Assembly: GCF_030272615.1 (NCBI RefSeq)
Contig: NC_081410.1
Span: forward strand, 226,167,415-226,231,414
Direction of reading: 5' to 3'
Origin: Cryptomeria japonica
Taxonomy: Eukaryota; Streptophyta; Pinopsida; Cupressales; Cupressaceae
DNA: 64,000 nt
A model generated the notes under the pieces. That model was not told the origin of the DNA and searched no databases. It saw only the letters and a program-made list of their open reading frames with translations. Positions 12,842 to 25,039 of the stretch are shown one piece after another; the stretch's first letter is position 1, and every line of letters starts with the position of its first letter. Both the position numbers and the translations under genes were made by a program.

Positions 12842-12862
12842 TCCCCATTATATAGAGCGCTT
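12842..12862 (-). promoter_or_regulatory. Internal TATA box ahead of the type-A ORF
   Basis: The minus strand reads GCGCTCTATATAATGGGG. The same context is at 51949-51966 (GCGCCCTATATAATGGGG) and 44668-44684 (GCGCTTTATATATTGG), each about 250 bp upstream of the conserved splice donor. This suggests a dedicated promoter for the internal ORF, distinct from the LTR promoter at the 3' end. Confidence 0.5.
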
Positions 12863-13190
12863 ACCTCTTGTTTCCCCAAGGCCGACTTGCCAATAAAGAG
12901 GTAAAAAAAATGAATAAAACCTTTAAAAATGTGGGCCGACTTGCCAAATAAAGGCAAAATAATGCTTTGAGCGCTTTTTTAACAAATTTTAATTTAAAAA
13001 ATTAATTTTAGATGCTTCCAAGATGCTTGTTTTAATTATTTCAAGGTCAAAAATTAATTTATTAAATTAAAATGCCTTTAATTTAATGCGAATTTGATTT
13101 AATTTTTTCAAATGCCTCGAATTTAGCAATTTTGGGAGATTTGAGGAATATCAACGCTTGACTAAGGTATCAATGAAGAATATCAATAAT

Positions 13191-15560
13191 TTCGCCCTAG
13201 ACCCTTAGCAAGGGTTAGGAGCAACTTTTCAAATTAGGCCTTGAATACCTCATTTTTACACGTCCAAACTTCACCTAGGCATGTTAAATGGCATCTTTTA
13301 CTGGAGTTTGGGTTTGATTTCACTTGAATTTTTGAAGAAAAGTGCATTTAGGGTTTTTTCGCCCTGGACCCTCAGCAAGGGTCAGGAGCGATTTTTCAAA
13401 TTTGCTCTTACTCCTCCATCATTTGGCTTCAATCCTTTTCACAAGGTTAAGCAAGGATATTCTTCATTCATTCCATGCATGCTTGGTTTGTTGTCGTTAG
13501 GCAAAATAGGTGTTTGAAAGATTTTCGCCCTGGACCCTTTGCAAGGGTCAGGAGCGACTTTTGCAACTTTGACTAAAAATCCTCATTTCCTTATCTAACA
13601 ACCCCTTCACTACGCAAGATCATGTCTATGCCTCCAAACCAAGCAAGAAAATCCTCCTTCCAAGCTTTTCGCCCTGGACCCTCTGCAAGGGTCAGGAACG
13701 AATTTTGCAATCTAGACTTAATCCATCATCATTTTTTGTTGAAACTTTCACTCATCACTAGGCAATATCCCTCCTTATCGACTCCATCCAAGTTTGCTTT
13801 GTTTCTGCAAGGTAGAATAAGAGTTTTTCAAAATTTCACCCTGGACCCTCAGCAAGGGTCAGGAGTGATTTTTCTTCCCTGGCTTAGAATCATCAAGTTT
13901 TGGAGGCAAATCTTCATTCATCATGTTTTTGAAGGCCATTTCTACCTTGGTATAACCTTGCCTTAGCACAAACTTGAAAGGAACATGTTGGTTTTATGAT
14001 TTTCGCCCTGGACCCTTAGCAAGGGTTAGGAGCGATTTTGAGTTTTTTGAGCAAATTCTTGATCATTCCAACTTCGAATTACTTCCAAAGAACATCATGC
14101 CTTACTCCCCTTTGAGTCTTGAGAACAAAATATCATCTCGAAATGCAAGGAAAATAGGAATATTTGGAAATTTCGCCCTGGACCTTCAGAGAGGGTCAGG
14201 AGCGATTTTCCCAATTGGCATCAAAATTTGCATCCTTAGCATTCCAATTCCACTTCAAGGCAATTCAAACATCGTTTTAAATCTATGCCTAGGCTCAGCT
14301 TCGTTCAATTCTGGAGGAAAAAGTCCAATTTTAGGTTTTTCACTCTGGGCCCTCAGCAAGGGTTAGGAGCGATTTTCTTTATTTAGCTTGATTGCTCCTT
14401 TGTTGATCATCCAAATTGTCTTCACAAGATAAAACATACCTTTTCACATCCACTCCAACCATAAAAATCATTTTGACTTTGCAAGAAAAGGTGTTTTTTG
14501 AGAATTTCGCCTTAGACCTCCTGAGAGGGTCAAGAGCGAATTTTGTAATATTGACCAAAATGCTTCACTTTTCACCTTAAAACCTCTTTGCCAAGTAAGA
14601 TTTCATCTTGCACTGTGCTATGAATAGGATTTCATGTCCAAGAAAGGTCAAAAAATGTGCTTGAAAGGAATTTCGCCCTGGCTCCTCTCCAAGGGTCAGG
14701 AGCGAAATTGCCTTTCCTGGGCAAAACTCCTTCATCGTTTGATCTTCAAACGAGTTTGGGGGCTTCATCATGCTCATTTCAGCACTCATCATGCTTTTGA
14801 TACCTCAATTTGACCAAACAAGGCCAAAGATGACCCCAATAGAAATTTTCGCCCTGGACCTTCAGAGAGGGTCAGGAGCGATTTTTAGGTTTTCAACAAA
14901 GTCCTTCATCTTTTCAAGTTAAAACTTTCTCAAGCAGGTAAAGGGAGTTGCTCATTTTCCATTCATGTCCAAAACTTGATCTTTTTTCACTGCAAAATGA
15001 GGAAAATTCAAAATTTCGCCTTGGGCCCTCAGCAAGGGTTAGGAGCGAATTTGCCTTTGTTGCCCAAAATTCATCAATTTGCACGCTTTCAAACCTTCAA
15101 TTGCATCAAGTGACGTCCAATCTTCCTTCTGGGAGACCCTGCACAAAACAAGTTAGCCAAAATTAGTGACAAATAAACTTAAATAACATTTTCGCCCTGG
15201 GCCCTCAGCAAGGGTCAGGAGCGAAATCCTCATTTTAGGCTAAATTGCTCAAATGTTAAGTTTCAAACCACTTCACAAAGCAAAGTCAAGTCGTTTTCAA
15301 GGCCAGGAACCAGTTAGCAAGTCCATCCAAAAACAAGAAATTGTGTTTAGAATGAAGTTCGCCCTGGACCTTTAGCAAGGGTTAGGAGTGACTTTTGAAT
15401 TTTAGGCCTTCTCTTGCTTTCCAAAATCAATCAAAAACTTCTCCAGGCAAGAACACACAATTTCACCTTCAAACATGTCAAAACTTAGTCAAAATTGTGA
15501 AGGAAATCCAGTCTACAAGGAATTTCGCCCTGGACCTTCAGAGAGGGTCAGGAGCGAATT
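13191..15560 (-). repeat. 15-unit hairpin-punctuated array, period about 167 bp
   Basis: In plus-strand text a core of about 31 bp, CGCCCTGGACCCT-N5-AGGGTCAGGAGCG, recurs with starts near 13191, 13358, 13524, 13668, 13835, 14002, 14172, 14339, 14506, 14672, 14848, 15015, 15191, 15358 and 15525. The spacings are 167, 166, 144, 167, 167, 170, 167, 167, 166, 176, 167, 176, 167 and 167. The core is self-complementary (CGC..CTGGACCCT against AGGGTCAGG..GCG), while the roughly 130 bp between cores is strongly diverged. Short ORFs here (RPGPSARVRS-like repeats) are translations of the core, not genes. Confidence 0.85.
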
Positions 15561-15986
15561 TGACATTTTCAGGCTCTTGGTCCATTTCATTCCCTATTTA
15601 ACTTGGCCGACTAGACTCCCTTTCTTCACTGACCATGCTTAGATAACTCAGACTTAGAAACAAACTGGACCTTACCCAAAAACCCTCTTTCAATCAAGAC
15701 TTAATTGGAGACCTATCTGATTCCCCTGAAATGCATGTTTCATTCTAACAATTTCAATTATTCAGGGAGACAAACAATTTTCCAAAATTTGACTGGACTT
15801 AGCTTGAACGATACCAAAAAGAACCCCTAAGGATTAGCCCTAGCCCAGACAGCTCAGATAGACCACTCACTCACCCAAAACCCTAAAAGCAGAGAGAAAA
15901 ACAAGCAAAGAGAAGGCAAACCAAAAAGACAAAAGAGGGGGTCCCCGTTCTAATGGGGCGATGTGTGAAATGGTCACAACAAACAC

Positions 15987-16383
15987 CCACCATAGTGTTT
16001 CAAACACAACTAGGTTCATTTTAAGGCCTAAAAAAGTATTCCTAAATTAATTTTAACCATTGAGCAACATTAAAGATAAATAGGAAAGCATGCTAGTACT
16101 TCGTGCTTAGCACCAACACCGAGACACGTAAACTACTTTGACCATTTCATTTACATTTATTACAATTCCTTAATAACTAGGGTCCAATATACATATTACA
16201 TCATTACACAACATAGGACACTAGGTCTTTGAGTTATACATTTTCCATAATTGAAATAATTGGAAAACATGAAAGGAAGGGTGAGAGAGAGAGAGAGTCT
16301 GATGTTGACTCCGATGCTAAAGCCTTTGGTCCCCAATGGTGGTTACCATGCCACCCGACCATGTGGAACCTGTAGGTCCACCT
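15987..16383. other. No recognisable gene; spacer between two giant-LTR copies
   Basis: There is about 0.4 kb of AT-rich sequence with a short (GA)n run near 16283-16296. Nothing codes here. It is target DNA shared by the insertions on either side. Confidence 0.5.
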
Positions 16384-18390
16384 TATTGTCTTGTAAACAC
16401 ACGTTCCATTTCAAATGGGGACCCCTCTTTTTGCTTGTTATCTTACTTGTTGGCTTAGTTTTGCTTAGCTTGGTAGTAGTTTTGGTGTCCTAGCTATTGG
16501 GAGAAGGTAACAAGGTCCCTGTCAATCCAGAAGTGAGCAAGGACAACCCTTGGAATAAGGAAACAATTTCACTTTCTTGTGTCAAAATTGCCTAAGTAAT
16601 AATGAGAATCCCCTAATCCTTGTTGAGTGACTGACCCTAGAGTGAAACAACTTAGTCATGAAAAGGTATGAATGATCCTAGAGTGCAATTACTTAGCCGT
16701 TGTAGTGTAGTGGTGAGTGCTGTAATTTATAGAGTAAATAGAAATATAACAATGATCATATTCAACACAGTAATTCAGAAACAATGCATAAATATGGCCA
16801 AAAGATATATCTTTATTATCAACATGTAATGTTTACAATAACAGAGAGTCCCTGTTCTTGATACAAGCCAAAACTATATAGCACTTGCTGGTTGGTTAAG
16901 GGTGCCAACTGCCGGCAACTAACAACTACCCGAGAACTACAAACCATTACATTGCCATTTTTTAAACAAAGCATAGGTCAAGTTAGGAAATCCAAGTCTA
17001 AAATCCATGAATGAGTGATCTTCAAGATGAGGAATAGAGGGAAAAATCATGAGGAATTTTATTGGACAAAGCATGGAAATTAGTAAGAAGAGGTAGAAGT
17101 ATTGTGGAGGTGAAAGGTATTTGAAGAAGAGAAGTCTATATGATCAAGAGAGGTCAGATTTTCGACCCTCTCTTGGATAAATTTGCAAATCCACATTAGG
17201 ATCATAAAAAATTTCAAAGTTTAGATAAGGATCAATGAAGAACTCCAAAGTTGAAATAAGGAATATCCAAGGAATGAAAAAGGAATTAGGAATTTGTCAT
17301 GACTTAACAAAGGAATGAGGATTTATTTTTTGGAATAAGACAAGGAAGGAGAAAGATATCTGGGAAATTCCATGATTCCAAGACTAAGACAAGGAAAATT
17401 TCTTGATTTCAGGACCACGATAAGGAAAATTCCAAGCATTCGATGCCTTGGCAAAGGAAGGAAAAAATGTGAAAGATTCTGGAATGAAGAGGCTAGGCAC
17501 TCAAGGTAAAAAGAATTCCAAAGAACAAAAATTTCCAAGGTTAAATCGTTCCAAGGAAGGTCGGATTTCCGATCTTCCCTTGCACAAAGTCTTGTTCCAA
17601 ACAAAAAAAAATGTGAAATCTGTAAGATGCAAGATTGAATGATGAGTTTGAAATATGAAGAACGAAATTCAAGTTTCTTTCCCAAAGCAAATTGAATGAT
17701 TGAATGATTGAAACATGAAGAGCATGGAGGAAAATGCCAAGGAAAATGTTTCAAAAGAAGAAGAAATTCATAAAATGTAATGCAAGGACACCTTGGAATT
17801 CTGCCAAAAAATCCTTGTCCATGCTCCAAATCTGCTAAAAAATCCTTGAGCAAGTCACATCTCCGCTTGAAAGTGTGGGATTACCTTTGATTTCCGCTAG
17901 GAAATCCTTGCACATGTGATTTGCGCTTGAGAATCCAAGGACAGATCGAATCCCCACCAAGGATAGGGTGAAGTGTAATGAAGTGAAGAGGTCCAACTTG
18001 GATTAAAACATGAAATCTCTTCAAAATACAATGCATTGCGAGGCCGGCTTAACATGGAATGGAACAATTTGAAAATTTGGAGGGAAACGGAGTAAAAGAA
18101 AGGTGGCTGACCCTTTGCCAAAGAAAAAACAAATCCCCTATGAACGCCTATAAAGTTTAGACAAGTAAGATCATTTTCACAATCCAATTCAATTCAGAGC
18201 AATCTAATAGCTGAGATACAAGCAAATTCTAGCAGAGAAAAGGGCGAATTTAAACAAAAAGTCAGGTTTGGAACAAAGAAGTGAATGAAAGAAGGAAGCA
18301 AATGATTTGTCATTGAAGACCATAAGGAGAAGTAATTTATTGGGCATAATACTAGCGATTTACATGGAGACCTGAGTGTTTTCCTTCACC

Positions 18391-19028
18391 AATTTGAGCA
18401 TTTTCCAGATTTGAAAATCATTTCCAGAAAATTCCAGGTTTAAAGTGTTATTTCAGATTATTTGAAGTGAAATCAGAATGTATTAAAGTTCATTTTTCTG
18501 GAAAATTATGTGCAAAATGAAAATAAGGGTTTAGGAAGTCTCGTGAAATCATTTTTGTGCATACATTTTGATTGTGAAGTGAATGTGAAAACTTAATTTT
18601 TGAAAGTCCGAAATTGATTAGTTCTTTTCACAATTTCCTTGGAAGAATGTTTTGAATGAAATATCTTTAAATCTTCCACAAGAGAATTAGGGGTGGAAAT
18701 CCTACCTAACCCACCAATCAAATAATTTGAGCATTTTCCAGATTTGAAAATCATTTCCAGAAAATTCCAAGTTTAAAGTGTTATTTCAGATTATTTGAAG
18801 TGAAATCAGAATGTATTAAAGTTCATTTTTCTAGAAAATTATGTGCAAAATGAAAATAAGGGTTTAGGAAGTCTCGTGAAATCATTTTTGTGCATGCATT
18901 TTGATTGTGAAGTGAATGTAAAAACTTAATTTTTGAAAGTCCGAAATTGATTAGTTCTTTTCACAATTTCCTTGGAAGAATGTTTTGCATGAAATATCTT
19001 TAAATCTTCCACAAGAGAATTAGGGGTG
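18391..19028 (+). repeat. Tandem duplication, two units of 305 bp
   Basis: 18391-18695 and 18724-19028 are nearly identical, with about five single-base differences. They are separated by a 28-bp spacer that reads GAAATCCTACC..ACCAATCAAAT. The same spacer sequence occurs again at about 19590-19620, just upstream of the 3' module of the same element. The low divergence means the duplication is younger than the element. Confidence 0.85.
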
Positions 19029-19813
19029 AAATGCATATGTTTAAGTTTGGAATTCCATGATCTTTTCATGAATTTGTTAGGAATTCCAAAATCGGGAATT
19101 TGTAAGAGTAATTTATCCACGACTTTAATCCAAGAATTTTCTTTCTTTTCAGGATTGATGCAAGGAAACTAATGGCAAATAAAGAAGAAGGACTCAACAA
19201 CATGAGGAAAGACAAGATCAAGATATTTAAGAAGGTGACAAAGAAGGACATCGGAGCATGAAGGATGCAACTATGACAAGGAAGTTAAAGTCAAGGATAT
19301 CCAAGGAGGAGGATGACAAAGATGAAGACGGAAGTGTGTAATGAAGCCTAAAGAAAGCATTGCGAATTTTCAGAAGAGTTAATCAAAGTGAGAAACTCAT
19401 CCGGTCGAGATATAAAGAATGTTATTATATCTGATAAAGATGACGCAATTTGGGAATATGAACCATCACAATCTTAAAAAAATAAAGACTAGATGATGTT
19501 GAGTATCAAGAGATATTGCTGGAGATGTAGAGACTTCTTTATGATGATATAGAAGTGGAGTTGAAACAAAGAGTTGAGGTGGTGTAAGGATAGAAATCCT
19601 ACCTAACCCACCAATCAAATAATTCAAGGTCAACATGTCTAGATTCATTGAACCTTCCTCATACAAAGAGGGAAATAAACGTGTAAAAGGCATTAAATAA
19701 GATATTACAACCTTTTTTCTTATCTGTCTTTTCGCTAAAATGGATATGTATTCAAAGACTTCCAATTTATCATTGGATGGCACTAAATGTATGAGGTGTT
19801 AGTTATAACTAAC

Positions 19814-19900
19814 CCCACTTTAGGGTTTTATTGAATTATTTGGCCATTGATTGAGAATCAATCTGGGCCCTTGGTTTGTAATCGAGAAGTCTATATAAGG
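19814..19900 (+). promoter_or_regulatory. Decayed LTR core promoter of copy F
   Basis: AACCCCACTTTAGGGTTTT near 19814 corresponds to the telobox palindrome of other copies. CTATATAAGG at 19891-19900 is the TATA box. Spacing is about 65 bp, as in the better-preserved copies. Confidence 0.45.
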
Positions 19901-20689
19901 CATGCTCATTTCATTTGTAAAAGGTAGGACTAGAAATTGTTGCCAAGACTATATTGGAATAAATACATAATTTTTTCATTGAAGATATGGTGAACATTTG
20001 TATGAAGTTTCAACATTTTGCATGGTTTCTACTTCTCAACATTTAGTTAAAGTTTATTGATTTTAATGGTGAAATACGAAGATATTTGATAGATTCCTTG
20101 TTTCATACCATTTGGAGTTTGTTGATTGCAAATTACTCTGCATGGTTAGTTTGAACCTTATTGTGACAATAGTTTGATTGTGGATGTTCATTTAGATTGT
20201 GCCAGCATTGGGTATTTGGATGGATGTTTACAATATGAAAATCTTTTACTACCTTTGAAGATTGCACTCTTTCTATGGTGTTATGAGCTAACTCTGGTCA
20301 AGTAGAAATTAGTTCCATAAGAAATTTGTCTATCTAAAACATTATCCATTATCATCATTGGCCTGAGGTTCTTAGCTTAATTTCTCCAACCCTTATCCTC
20401 ATGTCCTTTTGTTTGAAGAGTTCAAGTTAGTTTAGGAACCTATATCGAATGTTTAAAGTTCCAGCTGCTTTGTAGAAGTGCATAGCGTAATTCCCTTTGT
20501 GATACCAACAATATCACATCATTTCATTGAGACTATCTATTGCACATCAAGAACTGATAGTAGGAACCTTGGGGTAACCTTATATGATCATATCTTTAGC
20601 ATTTGAGGTTTTCTTATTCAAGAGAGGATATAATACTTAGTATTTTATTCTGTGTTGGAGAGTGTCACAAAACACACATCAACACACCC

Positions 20690-21759
20690 CACTGTGATAT
20701 GGAGATGATCACACGACCCAAACACAACAAACACATAATACACTTGGGGAGAAGGGCTTACACACATGCCAATCATGAAGTATACACATCATACAATAAC
20801 ACAAGGATGAAACACCCTATATGGAAAGGAGTGCTACATCTCTTGGGTGCTAATTGAGCTACAAAAGGGGTTAGGTATTAGAGTCATGGAAGGGGAGTGT
20901 CATAGCATAGCATGAAGGTATGGCTCATGCAGAACCAAGTCATCCTCTCAAGGAGACAAGGAGACTCACTCATACTAACTCAAGGTCGCAGGGATGGTCA
21001 CATATTTCCCAATTCATTCTAAACCTATATAGGCACTCTAGGCATGAGAGGGAACATACTACCACTTGAGTTAATCCATTTATCATGTTTTGTTTCATTT
21101 TCACTTGTTTTTAACACAACTTCCAATGAGTTAACTGGGTGGTTACATGTGCCTAGGCCCTCATTGGGAGCCACTCCCATAACCAACCTAATAGCTACAC
21201 CCTAGGATCATCATGTACTCCACGAACATGGAAATACAACTCAAGATCAAATTTAAAACACAATGCAAAAAGTCACAGTTTAACTTCTATTCACAACATA
21301 GGCATCAAGTTTCAATTGTCATTAAATCCTTGTAAAAGGATCAAAATTGACCTAAATCAAATATTCATACAGTAATTCCATTGTTCCACATTATAATCTA
21401 CTATTATTTGTAATGCCCCTGTTTATTAAATGCCCTATTTTTTTTCCCTAAAATCAAATTTCAAAGGAAGTAGGAGATGGTTACATATCAACTTAGATCA
21501 ATTGAATTGAGGTCCTACAAACATGTCAGATAATCATTGAAAACATAATTAAACAAATCTTTGTTAGAAATAGTAAGCAAAACATAGATCTTGTTACTAG
21601 GGTTTAGGAACATTGAATTGATAATAAGACAAACATAACTTAATGATGGATCTCAACCATAGTAAGGGGCTAAGATAAAGGGTATGTTAGGGTGCCTGAA
21701 TGTTCCTCTACCCTAGGCCCAAGAGTGGTTATTCAATCCTTTTGGGCCTCATGGGACCA
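20690..21759. other. No recognisable gene
   Basis: There is about 1.07 kb between the 3' end of copy F and the next insertion. Only short frames are open (20603-20857 spans the element boundary, so it is not real). A TTTTGGGCCTCATGGGACCATTTGG string at its right end (21740-21764) recurs near 24327-24351, suggesting an older duplication in the target DNA. Confidence 0.45.
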
Positions 21760-21764
21760 TTTGG

Positions 21765-24129
21765 TGTAATGTCCCCTATCTTGGACCTTACATCGTTAGT
21801 ACTGTTAGAATGTTGTCATTGATATCAAAGGTGAGAATGTCATTAGTTGTTAAGGAATTGGATACCTGTGATTTATATGAAAGAGCTTTATACACAATCC
21901 AAATAGAATTGGAAATACTATCATTAAAGTCTAGGTACATAGGCAAGATCATTGTCAAGCATATGAGAAAACTAATTAAGAACAACGACATAAGTGGTGT
22001 CATGGATGATGAGGGAATACAACTCGTAGAATGAAGATATGTTTTGCATTTTAACAACACCATAGTAATGCAGCAATACAAGACAAAGATCAAAGAAGCA
22101 ACAATTATGATATCAAGTGTAAAGTTGACTTATATGATAGCGACTTAATCTGTTTGGTGTAGCAATCATTAATTTATAAGGCAGCGACGACAAGCTTGTG
22201 AGGCTGATTACATTTATTGAAAACAAGCGACTTTATTAAAAAGATAGCAATTGGAAGGAGCAATTACCATAGCAATTTGAAGGAGCAATTATCAAGTTTT
22301 CACAAGACAATGATCAATAAGAAAAAGGGAGTGATCGACTTACAAAGGAAATGTTTGAACAACAATTCATAAAGGAGATTCAATGTGGCTAGGATGGACA
22401 TACAGCGATAATATTCTAAAACTCACGAGCTCATGTGTTGGGAATTTGCAACAGTATTGGAGGAAACAAAGGTTGACTTATATCACACCCATGGTGATAC
22501 AAGATGAGTCCATGCATTGGGACTTTGCAGCCTCGTAAAGGAAGTGGAAATATTTTCATAATAAGATACGATGGTTAAACAATTGACTAAGCAATGAAAC
22601 AGGATAAGACAAGCAATTCACAAGTCTTCACGAAGCAATGGTAAAGATAAATAATAAGGGTGGAAATATGGATGTGTAACTAATCTACAAGCAGTGATTA
22701 ATGACAGAAATGAGTTTTAACTATTTATCAAGCAATGCGATCTGTATTAAAGGCAATTCAATTTATATTCTTGGTCCAGCCGACCAATATAAAGGCAATA
22801 GAGAAGTGACTAGTTTGCTAAGAGAATAACAACAAAATGGATGGATGCAATGATTAAGATTACATCTAAGCAAACAAAGGTCAATAGTTAGAAGCAATTG
22901 CCAAAGGACACATCTGATCCAAACAACCCATCATTGGGGAAGGATAGTATAAAAAGACTCACGATCCTTTTGTGGAAGGCATTGTGGAAAACGAGGAGAA
23001 AGCTGGAGGAAATCGCAGAAGTAAGAAGAGTCAAAGGTAAGGTCAATACGTAGTACATCCCACACGGGTATGATGTATCTAAACTGCTACTTACTGTAAC
23101 AACATCAGAAATTCAATAAGATATAAACACTTCATTCTATCATTCTAACTTTGGTAGCATTCTTAAGGAACTAATGTAGAATAGTTTGTGGGTATCAGGC
23201 TTGTAGTTAATCATAACTGAATTTAAGTAAAGTATTAATAATTACTGTAGGTGTTAGACAACATAATGCAGATATTAGAGATGCATAATTCTTCAGATAT
23301 TAAATATATTGATTATAGCTATTAAATATAATGAATATAGATATTAAATCTAATGAATGTAGATATTAAATATAATGAGTCTAGATATTAAGTGTAATGA
23401 ATATAGATATTGAACAGGCATAAGCAATACAGATATTAAACATCAAAATGTTAAATAATAAGTATGTATAATCCTCTAAGATGTCAAACATAAAGAACAA
23501 GATATTAACAAGTATAATCATCATAAATATGGAACATGTTTATAAATGTTGTATATGCAAGATCATTATAATATTAAATACATTTTTTAGAAAACTTTCA
23601 AATAATATGAGAATACACTTTGTGAAGGAGGGGTATGTAATGTGATGGAGGGGTGATGAGGGGCTCATAAGTGAGCCATCCTAGGATGACCAAAGTTACC
23701 TCAAGAGCTGGGACGGTCCTTACATAGAGGAGTCAAGGAACCTAGTCACATTCTCTACCCCTTCCCTCACAAGGCCTAATAAAATATTGAAGAAGTAGAC
23801 TTGGTAGGCCAGCAAGTATGGGCCGCCAAGTGGAGCAAGAAGGTTGTAGAAGGCAACCTTTCTTGGGCTTGGTGTAGAAATGGCCCTAGGCGAACCTTCA
23901 TGTCTCCTTCCTTCCAACTCTATGTGTTAAACTTAGTACTTGATCAAACTCTAATAATCAGATAAACATGAAATCACATTTTTGGTTCTTAAGTTGTTAT
24001 GCAGATTCTACTTACAAAAGATCAACTTGTTAACAAATCAATTGATTGGTATGATCATTCCCTAACCCCTAGTTATGTAATTTATGTTTACAGGTAAGGA
24101 AATGTGCAATTTGGGAAGGGGAAATTACA
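21765..24129 (+). mobile_element. TGTAATGTCCCC element with 12-bp inverted ends (2.37 kb)
   Basis: It starts TGTAATGTCCCC at 21765 and ends GGGGAAATTACA at 24129. These are inverted repeats with one mismatch over 12 bp. TTTGG flanks both sides (21760-21764 and 24130-24134) as a perfect 5-bp target duplication. No protein domain is seen. A 74-codon frame at 21810-22034 (plus) lacks motifs. A TATA-like AGTATAAAAAG at about 22949 would place about 1.2 kb of sequence downstream. It may be a solo LTR with unusually long inverted ends or a non-autonomous element. The 5-bp duplication and TG..CA favour the LTR reading. Confidence 0.7.
23270..23440 (+). repeat. AT-rich 22-23 bp tandem repeat
   Basis: A unit like AGATATTAAATATAATGAAT repeats about six times with small changes (ATTAAATATA / ATTAAATCTAA / ATTAAGTGTAA), then degenerates toward 23460. 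It lies within the TGTAATGTCCCC element. It has no coding capacity. Confidence 0.7.
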
Positions 24130-24134
24130 TTTGG

Positions 24135-25039
24135 TCATCACCATGAGGTGGTGTACCTAGTTAGGAATCTCGTAGCCATTCTCTTTACCATCCTTCCTTT
24201 GTCTTCCCCCCATGATCTTATTTCCTTAATCTTAGGGCCAATCATGATAGGGAAGCCAGGTTGACTACAGTAGTGTTTGAATAATTCTTCCCTCCTAAGC
24301 CCAAGGGAAACACTCCTTGTGTCCCTTTGGCCTCATGGGACCATTTGGTCACCACCATGAGGTGGTGCACTTAAGAGAGGACCTCATCCCTGTTTCCCCT
24401 CCTTGTAATCCCTTATTACCTTTGTCGTGGCTGATTGTATCATTTAAACAAACATATAAAGAATTCCACATGAATATATATATATATATATATAAGAAAG
24501 CATTTATTAATACCATATCGCTAGACTGAAAGATGCCAACTGAGAATTTGATTCAGTCTGAAGTTTTTTTGTTTGCTTTCAAATCTATGACCAGCGAATT
24601 GTTTTATTGGTTTGAGGTGAACTTTGATGTTTTTTTAGTTTTGGGGGTTTTGCTTGCTTATGCCAATGAAAATTTGCCAAAAGAATGCAATACATAAAAG
24701 AAACAATTGACTGAAATAAAATTTCAGAACATAGATTTTATTGTAGCAAATTATAAATTCAAGAGAATGACTATTTAAGACAACTAGCGCCAAAACTGGC
24801 CTACCAGGTGTCCAATGCCCTGCCTGGATGAACTTATTTTGATGCTGGAGGTGGTGCACAAAGCAATACAAGAGCCTCTAGGTGTTGCAAATTGTTCCAA
24901 TGTGTTTTATTCTCCTTATATATAATTATCAAAACCAATTTAAGGAAGAAATAGTAGATCAGGTGCTTATTCCAAATTCTTGCCAGGAGAAACCTCCATA
25001 ATTGACCCTTTTTCCCCACTAAAATGCTGATGTAGCCCA
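24135..25039. other. No recognisable gene; contains an (AT)n microsatellite
   Basis: This is target DNA to the right of the TGTAATGTCCCC element. It has a (TA)10-like microsatellite at 24475-24494, and a CACCATGAGGTGGTG string (near 24139 and 24350) that is partly palindromic and occurs twice. No coding motif is seen. Confidence 0.5.

Larger units (their letters stand above)
8138..15981 (-). mobile_element. Giant solo-LTR-like element, copy A1 (7.84 kb)
   Basis: The termini are TGTTGTGACC (at 15981, minus strand) and ..CAACA (at 8138). AACAC directly abuts both ends (8133-8137 and 15982-15986) as a perfect 5-bp target duplication. In element orientation the order is 5' hairpin, 15-unit hairpin array (15560-13191), TATA near 12850, leader intron, long type-A ORF (12417-9211), telobox palindrome, TATA near 9012, and a tail of about 0.87 kb. 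No long direct terminal repeat is seen, and no gag-pol domain is present. TG..CA ends, a 5-bp duplication and a promoter near the 3' end are LTR features, so a solo LTR with a coding U3 is the favoured reading. The alternative is a complete non-autonomous element without repeats. Confidence 0.85.
16384..20684 (+). mobile_element. Giant solo-LTR-like element, diverged copy F (4.3 kb)
   Basis: The 5' end is eroded (TATTGTCTTG), but 30 bp further in it keeps TTCAAATGGGGACCCCTCTTTTTGC, of which TGGGGACCCC and CTCTTTTTGC are identical to other members. The 3' end is canonical, ..CACATCAACA at 20684. Flanks are CACCT (16379-16383) and CACCC (20685-20689), a 4/5 target duplication consistent with age. 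It has a splice-acceptor-like TTTCTTTTCAG ending at 19152, followed by ATG, but no long ORF. It has TATATAAG at 19892 and a decayed telobox pair near 19814. The interior includes a 305-bp tandem duplication. Confidence 0.65.

Noticed and set aside
13622-14366. Open frames of 114 and 130 codons with repeated RPGP.ARVRS text
   Set aside because: They are translations of the antisense of the 167-bp hairpin array. The repeat explains the similarity.
17323-17853. 176-codon minus-strand frame rich in Phe and Leu
   Set aside because: It lies antisense in A/G-rich sequence of copy F, where stops are rare on that strand. It has no domain, and no related frame exists in other copies.
23279-23420. CRISPR-like regular repeats
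   Set aside because: It is an AT-rich tandem repeat without unique spacers in a plant genome.
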